Assembly (NCBI GenBank): GCA_029781045.1
Contig: JAKOXL010000001.1
Coordinates: 72,084-121,122, forward strand
Source of the DNA: Bacillota bacterium
GTDB lineage: Bacteria; Bacillota; UBA994; UBA5500
Length of the DNA: 49,039 nt
Direction of reading: 5' to 3'
Positions 1 to 9,316 of the stretch are shown one piece after another (positions within the stretch are counted from its first letter, which is position 1; every line of letters begins with the position of its first letter). Position numbers and translations under genes: made by a program. The notes below the pieces were generated by a model, which searched no databases, was not told the DNA's origin, and was given only the letters and a program-made list of their open reading frames with translations.

Positions 1-1
1 A

Positions 2-736
2 CTGCGCCAAACTTACACCTTGCCCCAACCCCTCTTTAAAGACATGCTGCGTCAAGTCAGCTTTGCCATTTCCAATGAAGAGTTACGGCCAGTGTTAACA
101 GGCGCCCTTCTTTCCTTCAATCGGGATGATGTGCGTCTGACGGCGCTGGATGGTTTTAAATTGGCCTGCCGCTGGTCTTCCTATCTGAGGTCGGAGCAGG
201 AAGCTCAGGCTATAGTACCGGGCAAGGCCATACGCGATCTCTTGAAGCTACTGGGCGATACAGAGCTATTACAAATCGGCATTGGTGATAATTACGCTTC
301 TTTCGAGTTTTCTGGGGCCCGTTTGGTTACTCGGTTGCTGGAAGGGAAATTCCCTGATATTCAGCAGTTCATACCCAAGCAATATCAAACCCAAATTGTA
401 GTAGGTACCGAAGAATTGTGGCAGGCTATAGAGAGGGCATCTTTAGTCTGTAAGGCCGGCACCTCCGGATCGGTAAAGTTTAATATTGCTGATGGCCAAA
501 TCGCCATTTCTGCCCAATCTATGGAACTAGGTCGCCATTATGAAACCATACCTGTGCAGCATAAGGGTGAAGATCTGGAGATCATGTATAACATCCGATC
601 CTTTATTGAGGTGCTACGCAGCGCCCAAGCACCAGAAGTAGTCATCGACTTCCATGGCACTTACGGACCTTGCATTTGTCGGCCTCTCGGTCAAGATGAT
701 TATTTCAGCCTATTGATGCCCGTACGTCTTACCTAA
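2..736 (+). CDS. dnaN: DNA polymerase III beta subunit (sliding clamp), 5'-truncated
   Basis: C-terminal two thirds of the sliding clamp that tethers the replicative polymerase to DNA. The reading frame is open to the first base of the window, so the start lies outside; about 244 codons remain of a family length near 370. Visible clamp features are the junction YTLPQPLFKDMLRQVSFA, which opens the second clamp domain, the LEGKFPDIQQFIPK motif, and a C-terminus ending LLMPVRLT, close to the usual LxMPxR ending. The TTG at 20 is an internal Leu codon, not a start. Followed after 15 bases by the S4-domain gene and recF, the normal origin-proximal order. Family assignment is certain. Confidence 0.97.
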   Translation: MRQTYTLPQPLFKDMLRQVSFAISNEELRPVLTGALLSFNRDDVRLTALDGFKLACRWSSYLRSEQEAQAIVPGKAIRDLLKLLGDTELLQIGIGDNYASFEFSGARLVTRLLEGKFPDIQQFIPKQYQTQIVVGTEELWQAIERASLVCKAGTSGSVKFNIADGQIAISAQSMELGRHYETIPVQHKGEDLEIMYNIRSFIEVLRSAQAPEVVIDFHGTYGPCICRPLGQDDYFSLLMPVRLT

Positions 737-751
737 TAGGGGGGTAGGCCA

Positions 752-964
752 ATGGGGGAAATCTGCGTGCCAATTAGGGGAGAGTATATCACCCTGGGCC
801 AACTGTTGAAGAAGTTGGATTACATAGCTAGTGGGGGAGAAAGCCGCATCTTCCTGCAGGAAAACGTGGTTTTGGTTAATGGTCAGCGGGAGGAGAAGCG
901 GGGACGGAAGCTTTATGCCGGTGATCGCCTTACAATCGCCGGGCAAGAGATAGTATTGGGTTGA
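752..964 (+). CDS. yaaA: S4-domain RNA-binding protein YaaA
   Basis: Short protein of 70 residues that is essentially one S4 RNA-binding domain: ITLGQLLKKLDYIASGGESR, then FLQENVVLVNGQREEKRGRKLYAGD with the typical VNG and RG(R)KL turns. In Bacillota this gene always sits between dnaN and recF; its S4 relatives bind structured RNA such as rRNA. The ATG follows the GGGGGG-rich stretch at 738-745, which can serve as the ribosome binding site. It ends 7 bases before recF, so the three genes are probably co-transcribed. The exact RNA target cannot be read from the sequence. Confidence 0.93.
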   Translation: MGEICVPIRGEYITLGQLLKKLDYIASGGESRIFLQENVVLVNGQREEKRGRKLYAGDRLTIAGQEIVLG

Positions 965-971
965 ATCGGCT

Positions 972-2093
972 ATGAGGATTGTGGAGCTTACTCTACGCAA
1001 CTTTCGCAACTATGAGCATTGTCGGCTGTTTTTGCACCCGGGGTTGAACATACTAGTAGGTCGCAATGCACAAGGCAAAACCAACTTCTTAGAAAGCATC
1101 CATTTTCTCTCTACCGGCAGATCTCATCGGACTAGCAATCAATATGATCTAATCCGTTGGGATACTACCGGGTTTTTCTTGCATGCCCTTATTAGCAAAA
1201 GGAACATACAGGTCGAGCTAGATTTTGCTCTCAGCAGCGACCGGCGGCGGGAACTAAGGGTAAACGGGGTGGTGGAGAAGAAGCTTAGTGCCCTGCTGGG
1301 AGTGCTCAACTCGGTATTGTTCACTCCCGAGGATCTCCAACTTCTAAAAGGCCCACCTGCCTTGCGGCGGCGCTTTCTCGATATGGAAGTGTCTCAAGTT
1401 AGTCCCGTCTATCTTTATACACTGCAGCAATACAATCGGGCTCTGACCCAGCGCAATAATCTGCTCAAGTCTTTCCAAGGTAGGAATGTTAATCGGGTGG
1501 CTTTGGAAACCTGGAATGAACAGCTGGTCAAATATGGGGCTAGGCTTACTATTTTGCGTCAGAGGGCTCTTACGGCGATGGCCAAACAAGCCCAGCCCAG
1601 CCTTTATGCCATTTCCTTGGGGGAGGAGAGTCTTCATCTAGTATATCGGCCTTGGGGGTATCAACTGGAGTTGGGGACCGATGAGGCAGAAGTAGGCCAG
1701 GTCTTTAGGGAAATACTAGAAAAGCAGTATCATCAGGAGTTGCGCCGCAAGCAATCTTTGGTCGGCCCCCATCGGGATGACTTTGCTTGTCTACTTAATG
1801 GAGTGGATGTGAGGGAATTTGGTTCGCAAGGGCAACAACGCTCAGCAGTTTTAGCCTTAAAGATGGCTGAGCTGGAGTTCATGCGGGAGATGACGGGTGA
1901 CTATCCTGTTCTCTTGTTAGACGATGTGCTTTCCGAACTGGATAGTTTCCGCCGACAAGCCCTTCTTGGTCTAGTAGATCGGGGAATTCAAACCCTAATT
2001 ACCGGCACTGAAGCCAGTCTTTTCACCGGATGGCAGGACAAGTCTTTATTAATCGCCGAAATTACAGATGGTATAATAAGTATAGTTGACTAA
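972..2093 (+). CDS. recF: DNA replication and repair protein RecF
   Basis: RecF is an SMC-like ATPase that helps load RecA at gapped DNA. At 373 residues the length is normal. It has Walker A GRNAQGKT (residues 30-37), the ABC-type signature GSQGQQRSAVLALKMAE near residue 285 and Walker B PVLLLDDVLSELD, followed by the D-loop. The N-terminus MRIVELTLRNFRNYE is typical. It is preceded by yaaA and followed by remB; the stop codon overlaps the remB ribosome binding site, which indicates translational proximity within one operon. Confidence 0.97.
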   Translation: MRIVELTLRNFRNYEHCRLFLHPGLNILVGRNAQGKTNFLESIHFLSTGRSHRTSNQYDLIRWDTTGFFLHALISKRNIQVELDFALSSDRRRELRVNGVVEKKLSALLGVLNSVLFTPEDLQLLKGPPALRRRFLDMEVSQVSPVYLYTLQQYNRALTQRNNLLKSFQGRNVNRVALETWNEQLVKYGARLTILRQRALTAMAKQAQPSLYAISLGEESLHLVYRPWGYQLELGTDEAEVGQVFREILEKQYHQELRRKQSLVGPHRDDFACLLNGVDVREFGSQGQQRSAVLALKMAELEFMREMTGDYPVLLLDDVLSELDSFRRQALLGLVDRGIQTLITGTEASLFTGWQDKSLLIAEITDGIISIVD

Positions 2094-2109
2094 AAGGAGG
2101 GATACAAAA

Positions 2110-2367
2110 ATGTTCTTACCAATTGGTCGGGACAAGTGTATCCCTGCAAAAGAAGTTATCGGTATTTTTTCCATTTCCACCATTGCCAGCCCAGCTACCG
2201 GAGAGTTTATGCGTACAGCTAGGGAAGAAGGTTTTGTTGCTGGTAGAATTGATAACGCAATCAAATCCTTCATCGTAACTGACGATAGTGTGTACTTTTC
2301 TGCTTTAGTACCTGACACGTTGCGCAAACGGTCTCTAAGCAGAGGAATACTGTGGAGTGATCAGTAA
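2110..2367 (+). CDS. remB: Extracellular matrix regulator RemB (DUF370 family)
   Basis: Protein of 85 residues beginning MFLPIGRDKCIPAKEVIGIF. In Bacillus subtilis the DUF370 protein RemB is encoded at this position between recF and gyrB and takes part in activating matrix (biofilm) genes, like its paralogue RemA. I chose the ATG at 2110 because a strong AAAGGAGG (2093-2100) lies 9 bases upstream; in-frame codons upstream to 2086 overlap recF and add atypical residues. It sits 13 bases before gyrB. Position and sequence agree, so the family call is secure; the role is by homology. Confidence 0.9.
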   Translation: MFLPIGRDKCIPAKEVIGIFSISTIASPATGEFMRTAREEGFVAGRIDNAIKSFIVTDDSVYFSALVPDTLRKRSLSRGILWSDQ

Positions 2368-2374
2368 GGGGTGA

Positions 2375-4288
<1,914 letters not shown>

Positions 4289-4320
4289 TTGGGTTGGACC
4301 TAAAGAAGGGGTGATATCTG

Positions 4321-6756
4321 TTGGAATTTGATCATGGAACGATCATGCCCGTTGACATAGATCAGGAGATGAAGAAGTCCTACCTCAGCTATGCCATGGC
4401 TGTTATCGTGGGACGAGCCTTGCCCGACGTGCGGGACGGTTTAAAGCCGGTCCACCGCCGTATTCTTTATGCCATGGGGGAGCTGGGGTTTACCCCCGAC
4501 AAACCCTACAAGAAATCGGCCCGTATTGTTGGTGAGGTTTTAGGTAAGTTCCATCCCCATGGTGAGGGGGCAGTTTACGACACCATGGTGCGCATGGCCC
4601 AAGACTTTAACTCTCGTTATTTGCTCATCGATGGCCATGGCAACTTGGGTTCCATCGACGGCGATTCGCCGGCAGCCATGCGCTACACAGAGGCTCGCCT
4701 GGCACCTTTGGCTATGGAGATGTTGCGAGACATCGAGAAAAATACCGTCGACTTTGGACCCAACTTCGACGATACCATTCAAGAACCACTGGTTTTGCCG
4801 GCCCGTTTTCCCAATCTACTGGTAAACGGTTCTTCAGGTATTGCCGTTGGTATGGCTACCAATATACCTCCCCACAATTTGGGCGAAGTCATTGATGGGT
4901 TGGTTGCCCTTATTGATAATCCCGATATTTCCATAGATAAGCTGATGACCTATATTAAGGGGCCCGACTTCCCCACCGGTGCTTTCATTATGGGTAAGGA
5001 TGGAATTCGCTCTGCCTATAAAACCGGGCGCGGATCTATCCGCATCCGGGCTAAAGCCCACATTGAAAAGCAGAGTAATGGTAAACAGCGTATTGTGGTG
5101 AGCGAGATTCCTTATCAAGTTAATAAGGCCAAGTTAATTGAACGCATTGCCGAGTTGGCCGTAAAAGAAAAGCGCATTGACGGTATTACTGGTCTAAACG
5201 ACGAGAGTGACCGGGAAGATCCGGTGCGGATTGTTATTGAATTGCGCCGTGACGCTAACCCCAATGTGGTGTTAAACCAGCTATATAAACACAGTCAAAT
5301 GCAAGTCACTTTTGGCGTTATCATGTTGGCGCTGGTGGATGGGGAACCTAAGGTTCTCAATTTGAAGCAGATACTCCACTATTATTTGGAGCATCAAAAG
5401 CAAGTTGTAACCCGGCGTACCCATTATGAACTGCAAAAGGCGGAGGATCGGGCCCACATCTTGGAAGGGTATCAGATCGCCCTCGACCACATTGATGAGG
5501 TAATAGCCCTCATTAGACGCTCTCGAAATGATGAGGAAGCACGGGTCGGTTTGATGCAGAACTTTGGCTTAAGTGAGAAACAGGCCCAAGCTATACTCGA
5601 TATGCGCTTACGGCGCTTGACCGGATTAGAGCGGGAGAAAATCGACGCCGAGTATGCTGAGCTGCAGCAGACCATTGCCCGCCTGAGGGCGGTACTGGCC
5701 GATGAAAAGCTGCTCCTAGATGTTATCCGGCAAGAGTTGTTGGCTATAAAAGAAAAGTACGCCGACCCGCGGCGTACGGAGATCACTGTTGCCGTTGGTG
5801 ACTTAGATATAGAAGATCTAGTCGCCGATGAGGATACGGTTATAACTATTACCCATCAGGGTTATATTAAGCGGCTACCGGTTGACACCTATCGCAGCCA
5901 ACGCAGGGGTGGACGCGGCATAACCGCCATGGGAACCAAAGACGAAGACTTTGTTGAGCATCTTTTCATTACCACTACTCATCATTACTTACTGGTGCTC
6001 ACCAATCGCGGTCTGGTTTATCGAACAAAGGTCTACGAAATACCGGAAGCCAGCCGTCAAGCCCGTGGCATTCCTATCGTTAATGTCATTCCTTTGGCTG
6101 CCGATGAGCGTATAAGTGCCGTTATCCCCATTCGTAAGTTCGAGGAGGATAAGTATCTCTTCTTGGCTACCGAACAGGGTCTGGTTAAGAAGACGGCCCT
6201 AACGGAATATGCTTCTGTAAGAGCCAATGGTCTAATCGGTATATCTCTGAGAGAAGACGATCAGCTGATCGGAGCCAAGCTAGTGACCGATGGGGATGAG
6301 GCAATTATTAGCACTCGCAATGGTCTGGCTATTCGTTTCCACACCAGTGACGTTCGGCCCATGGGTAGGACGGCCCAGGGTGTACGGGGCATTAATCTGG
6401 CCGACAATGATCAAGTGATCGATATGGATATCGTGCGCGAAAACGCCGATTTACTGGTTGTTACGGAAAATGGTTTTGGTAAGCGCACCCCGATTTCCGA
6501 GTATCGTCGGCAGTTCCGGGGTGGCAAGGGAATTCAAACCATCCGGCCCAGCAAGCGCAACGGTAAAGTTGTGGGTATCAAGATGGTGCGTCAAGAGGAT
6601 GATGTGATGTTGATTACAGCGGAAGGCATAATCATCCGCATGCCGGTACAAGAAATTTCCCAGATGGGGCGTACCACTAAAGGGGTAACCCTTATTCGTT
6701 TAGAGGAAAACGACAAAGTGGTGGCCCTGGCACGGGTCGTACAAAAAGAAGAGTAA
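4321..6756 (+). CDS. gyrA: DNA gyrase subunit A
   Basis: DNA cleavage-rejoining subunit of gyrase, 811 residues, TTG start with AAGAAGGGGTGA upstream. The catalytic tyrosine is Y122 in AMRYTEARL. The C-terminal beta-pinwheel carries the GyrA box QRRGGRG, which identifies gyrase rather than topoisomerase IV. The quinolone-determining loop reads [10 protein letters not shown], so the positions matching E. coli Asp82 and Ser83 are Glu and Gly (see findings). A GC-rich hairpin starts 13 bases after the stop, followed by a dispersed repeat element. Confidence 0.98.
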   Translation: MEFDHGTIMPVDIDQEMKKSYLSYAMAVIVGRALPDVRDGLKPVHRRILYAMGELGFTPDKPYKKSARIVGEVLGKFHPHGEGAVYDTMVRMAQDFNSRYLLIDGHGNLGSIDGDSPAAMRYTEARLAPLAMEMLRDIEKNTVDFGPNFDDTIQEPLVLPARFPNLLVNGSSGIAVGMATNIPPHNLGEVIDGLVALIDNPDISIDKLMTYIKGPDFPTGAFIMGKDGIRSAYKTGRGSIRIRAKAHIEKQSNGKQRIVVSEIPYQVNKAKLIERIAELAVKEKRIDGITGLNDESDREDPVRIVIELRRDANPNVVLNQLYKHSQMQVTFGVIMLALVDGEPKVLNLKQILHYYLEHQKQVVTRRTHYELQKAEDRAHILEGYQIALDHIDEVIALIRRSRNDEEARVGLMQNFGLSEKQAQAILDMRLRRLTGLEREKIDAEYAELQQTIARLRAVLADEKLLLDVIRQELLAIKEKYADPRRTEITVAVGDLDIEDLVADEDTVITITHQGYIKRLPVDTYRSQRRGGRGITAMGTKDEDFVEHLFITTTHHYLLVLTNRGLVYRTKVYEIPEASRQARGIPIVNVIPLAADERISAVIPIRKFEEDKYLFLATEQGLVKKTALTEYASVRANGLIGISLREDDQLIGAKLVTDGDEAIISTRNGLAIRFHTSDVRPMGRTAQGVRGINLADNDQVIDMDIVRENADLLVVTENGFGKRTPISEYRRQFRGGKGIQTIRPSKRNGKVVGIKMVRQEDDVMLITAEGIIIRMPVQEISQMGRTTKGVTLIRLEENDKVVALARVVQKEE

Positions 6757-6768
6757 ACAGCAAAAAGG

Positions 6769-6798
6769 GGGAGCTGTCTTGCGACAGCTCCCTTTACT
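6769..6798 (+). terminator. Intrinsic terminator after gyrA
   Basis: A perfect 10-bp stem, GGGAGCTGTC (6769-6778) and GACAGCTCCC (6783-6792), with a TTGC tetraloop is followed by TTTACT. It is well placed to end the gyrBA transcript. The same GCTGTC/GACAGC hairpin type accompanies the other three copies of the dispersed repeat. Confidence 0.8.
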
Positions 6799-6817
6799 AT
6801 ACTCCCCGTGTTTCGGA

Positions 6818-6948
6818 GGGCCGTGGTCATACTAGAGCGCCTGTGCCCAACCTCGGTCGGAATGAGCTCAGTTCGCCAAGGGCAGCTGGGCCTGTTGTCG
6901 CTGCTTTTCCTTGGCACCTTCGTTGCGCTGTGTATGACCAACAGCCCT
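6818..6948 (+). repeat. Dispersed intergenic element, copy A (131 bp, short form)
   Basis: Shares a core of about 68 bp (6818-6885) with three other places in the window: TGGTCATACTAGAGCGC, then GTGCCCAACC, GGAATGAGCTC and TTCGCCAAGGGCA. A second block, GGCCTGTTGTCGCTGC, follows at 6888. The ends are imperfect inverted repeats: GGGCCGTGGTCATAC at the left and GTATGACCAACAGCCC at the right. Compared with copy D it lacks about 100 bp in the middle. No convincing protein is encoded in it. The rest of this gene-free stretch (6949-7098) shows nothing I can name apart from the ribosome binding site of the next gene. Confidence 0.75.
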
Positions 6949-7098
6949 ATGGACCATGGTGCCGGGGCTACTTGCAATCTTAGCGCGCCTTTTTGCCCAA
7001 AATGGAGGAGCCGAAGAGGAAAACTAAGTTTGCTTGCCGAATAGTTCATAAACGCGACTGTCACTACTGCCAGCAATGCAAGGGAGAGGGGATTCGTA

Positions 7099-7530
7099 GT
7101 GGAGAAGCTAATCCTTTTTAGTTTAGATAACAAACCTTTTGGCCTCGACGTGACTGCTGTGCAAGAAATCTTGGCACAGGTGACAGCTAGGAAGGTACCT
7201 CATGCTGCCGTATATATCCAAGGGGTTTTTGATTTTCGTGGCAAGATCATTCCTCTATTGGATTTGCGGACCCTTTTATCTTTGGCTAAGACAAGTGAAC
7301 GCTCCCATGTGATTGTGGTCAATCACCAAGGGGTTGCTTTAGGGTTAATAGTCGATAAGGTCTTGGCGGTTATCACCGACCAAGAGCAGATTAAGCACAA
7401 GAAGAAAAGATCTAGACCGGGTCCCTTTGTCCAGAGTTATGCCGAATATAAAGGGCAGGAAGTTGCTATCTTAGACTTGGCCCAGCTGGCTGCCATTATT
7501 GTTGAGGAGGAGAAAACCGATGTCAGTTAA
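7099..7530 (+). CDS. Single-domain CheW-like protein
   Basis: Protein of 143 residues, about one CheW domain. The opening LILFSLDNKPFGLDVTAVQEIL matches the CheW pattern, as do GVFDFRGKIIPLLDLRTLL (usual form GxxxLRGxxxPVxDLR) and GLIVDKVLAVI. CheW-like domains act as SH3-like adaptors joining receptors to CheA-type kinases or to other partners. GTG start with GGGAGAGGGG 8 bases upstream. Its end overlaps the start of the next gene, a two-domain CheW protein, by 11 bases, so the two are translationally coupled. No CheA, CheY or receptor gene is in the window, so whether it serves chemotaxis is unknown. Confidence 0.8.
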   Translation: MEKLILFSLDNKPFGLDVTAVQEILAQVTARKVPHAAVYIQGVFDFRGKIIPLLDLRTLLSLAKTSERSHVIVVNHQGVALGLIVDKVLAVITDQEQIKHKKKRSRPGPFVQSYAEYKGQEVAILDLAQLAAIIVEEEKTDVS

Positions 7531-8515
7531 TATGCCTGTTGCCCTGCATAGTTTAGCTGGCGCTGAGCAAATTGGTAAGTTTGATAGCTCCGAACTGGTA
7601 TGCCAAATCTATGATAACCTTTATGGGCTACCGATTCGTTCCATACAGGAGATTTTGCCGCTACCTGAGCTACTGCCGCTTCCGCAAATGCCTAGTTCCA
7701 TCATGGGTGTTTGCCTCTTTCGCGATCAGGTTATCCCTGTTCTGCATTTGGCACCCCAACTGGACCTGCAGGGGGAGCCACCCATCCCAGAAGAGTGGCA
7801 GATGGTAGTCATCTTCCACAACGGGCGCCTCTGTGCTCTGGCGGTTCGTGATATCATTGAGATTATCAATTATTCACGGGAAGAAGTGGAGCCCATGCCT
7901 AGCACCACGGAAGGCGAAGAATACTTCTATCGGGGCATCAAGCGTACCGAAATGGGTATGGTTACTTTACTGAACATGGACGCCATCGTAGAGCATTGCC
8001 ATTTGCCCCAGCGGGAAGTGGCGGCCAGCAAAGCCGACAGCGACTTGGGACAAGAACAGGAGATCATCAGTCTTATGCGTGTAGGTGATATCCGGGTTGC
8101 GGCCCGCATCGATGAAATCGAACGTATCCTGCGTACGCCTAAGCTGGTGCCAGTAGAGGATGCCCCTCCCTATATCAAGGGTAAGGCACTGCGACCCGAC
8201 GCCGATGCGGCCAACCCTCAGCCTGAGGATTATTTTCCTGTGATCAACATGTTTGAGCTTCTGGAACAGAGGGAGGATGAAGGTGGGCAGCGCAATCTAA
8301 TTCTTCCCAAACAGTCGGCTCTGCCTGTGGGTTACTACACTGGCGTGGTAGAGGAGATTAGGGAGATTAGCAAAGCCGACATTGCGCCCATACCGCCCCT
8401 AACCAGTACTTCCCGCAACCGTTATGTACAGGGAGTATTGAAACTGGCTGATGAGCTTATACTCCTGATCGACCTACAGAAGGTGTTACATGTTTGTGAA
8501 ATAGCTATGGCATAA
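7520..8515 (+). CDS. Tandem (two-domain) CheW-like protein
   Basis: Protein of 331 residues with two CheW-like domains. Domain 1 spans about residues 20-165 (LVCQIYDNLYGLPIRSIQEIL, GVCLFRDQVIPVLHLAP and RGIKRTEMGMVTLLNMDAIV). Domain 2 spans about 180-328 (RVGDIRVAARIDEIERIL, YIKGKALRP, PVINMFELL and YVQGVLKLADELILLIDLQKVL). I chose the ATG at 7520 because GAGGAGG (7504-7510) lies upstream. It overlaps the preceding single CheW gene, so the pair encodes three linked adaptor domains. No membrane segment or kinase domain is present. It may scaffold a signalling array or a non-chemotaxis complex; the partner is not visible. Confidence 0.78.
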   Translation: MSVNMPVALHSLAGAEQIGKFDSSELVCQIYDNLYGLPIRSIQEILPLPELLPLPQMPSSIMGVCLFRDQVIPVLHLAPQLDLQGEPPIPEEWQMVVIFHNGRLCALAVRDIIEIINYSREEVEPMPSTTEGEEYFYRGIKRTEMGMVTLLNMDAIVEHCHLPQREVAASKADSDLGQEQEIISLMRVGDIRVAARIDEIERILRTPKLVPVEDAPPYIKGKALRPDADAANPQPEDYFPVINMFELLEQREDEGGQRNLILPKQSALPVGYYTGVVEEIREISKADIAPIPPLTSTSRNRYVQGVLKLADELILLIDLQKVLHVCEIAMA

Positions 8516-8528
8516 ATAAGGGATCAGA

Positions 8529-9059
8529 ATGTTACGAGGACATAATTATCTCTTGGTGGATGGCTATAACGTCAGCCAACAATGGTTACAAGCCGGATTC
8601 TTACAGCCTGGGGAGCTGGAGTATGTGCGTCAGCAGATGATTACAATACTCAGTAGTATTGCTGGCTATTGGGAGATTCAGTCCTTCCTAGTCTTCGATG
8701 CCCATTTGGTAAAGGATAATCAGGGTTCTTCCGAACAAGTAACTCCCCATCTTTGCGTTATGTTTACTCCGGAAAACCAGACGGCCGACAGTGTCATCGA
8801 GCGCTTAGCCTATGATCTGGCCGCCGCCAAGAAGCAGGTATTAGTTTGCACGTCAGACCGAGCAGAACAGAACTTGGTACTGACACAAGGAGCCAGTCGG
8901 CTTAGCAGCCGTGAGTTCCTGCAAGAAGTAAAAAGGGCGCAAGCGGAAATGCGTAACAATTACAGCCGCCATCCCGCCACATCCCAGCGGAGTTGGCTGG
9001 AAGACAGTCTGCCAGCCCATGTGAGAACGGCCCTTAATGATATGCGTAAGAAAAAATGA
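8529..9059 (+). CDS. rae1: NYN-domain endoribonuclease, Rae1/YacP family
   Basis: Protein of 176 residues. The N-terminus NYLLVDGYNV carries the first conserved acidic residue (D11) of the PIN-like NYN fold; FLVFDAHLVKDN and VCTSDRAEQNLV carry further family motifs. In Bacillus subtilis Rae1 (YacP) binds the ribosome and cleaves certain mRNAs in the A site. It begins 13 bases after the two-domain CheW gene and is probably in that operon, unlike the usual location next to cysS and the rRNA methylase gene rlmB. The C-terminal 40 residues are basic. Family call good; the substrate is inferred from the family. Confidence 0.85.
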   Translation: MLRGHNYLLVDGYNVSQQWLQAGFLQPGELEYVRQQMITILSSIAGYWEIQSFLVFDAHLVKDNQGSSEQVTPHLCVMFTPENQTADSVIERLAYDLAAAKKQVLVCTSDRAEQNLVLTQGASRLSSREFLQEVKRAQAEMRNNYSRHPATSQRSWLEDSLPAHVRTALNDMRKKK

Positions 9060-9173
9060 GGGGCACTTTGGGTGGCTCTCTGGAAGGTAAGGAAAAGGGG
9101 TTGTCGCACTAAGCCTTAAGTAACCAAAGCGGCTAATACTATAACGAACAAGCGCGTAGAACCCCATAAGCAG

Positions 9174-9268
9174 TAGAGCGAAGGAGCCAACAGGCCCGGT
9201 TGCCCTTGGCGAACCGAGAGCTCATTCCCACAGAGGTTGGGCACTGGCGCTCTAGTATGACCACGACC
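9174..9268 (-). repeat. Dispersed intergenic element, copy B (deleted form)
   Basis: On the minus strand this reads TGGTCATACTAGAGCGCC, AGTGCCCAACC, GGAATGAGCTC and TTCGCCAAGGGCA, nearly identical to copy A, then GGGCCTGTTGGCTCCTTCGC. TAGAGCG (9174-9180) and CGCTCTA (9248-9254) form a 7-bp inverted repeat bounding the element. The block GGCCTGTTG joins directly to GGCTCC, lacking 16 bp present in copy D. It lies in the 257-base gap between convergent genes; 9060-9173 shows nothing else recognisable. Confidence 0.7.
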
Positions 9269-9287
9269 TATCGATAGAACAAACAAC

Positions 9288-9313
9288 AAGGGGCTGTTCT
9301 GTGACAGCCCCTT
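9288..9313 (-). terminator. Intrinsic terminator of the glycosyltransferase gene
   Basis: Stem AAGGGGCTGT (9288-9297) with ACAGCCCCTT (9304-9313) around a six-base loop lies just beyond the minus-strand stop codon. On the minus strand it is followed by GTTGTTTG, on the plus strand by GATTTATT, so it may act in both directions between the convergent genes. Confidence 0.7.
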
Positions 9314-9316
9314 GAT

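Noticed and set aside
6808-7044. Open frame of 78 codons on the plus strand inside the gap after gyrA
   Set aside because: It lies across repeat copy A and has no family resemblance; the part shared with the other copies has different frames and stops there.
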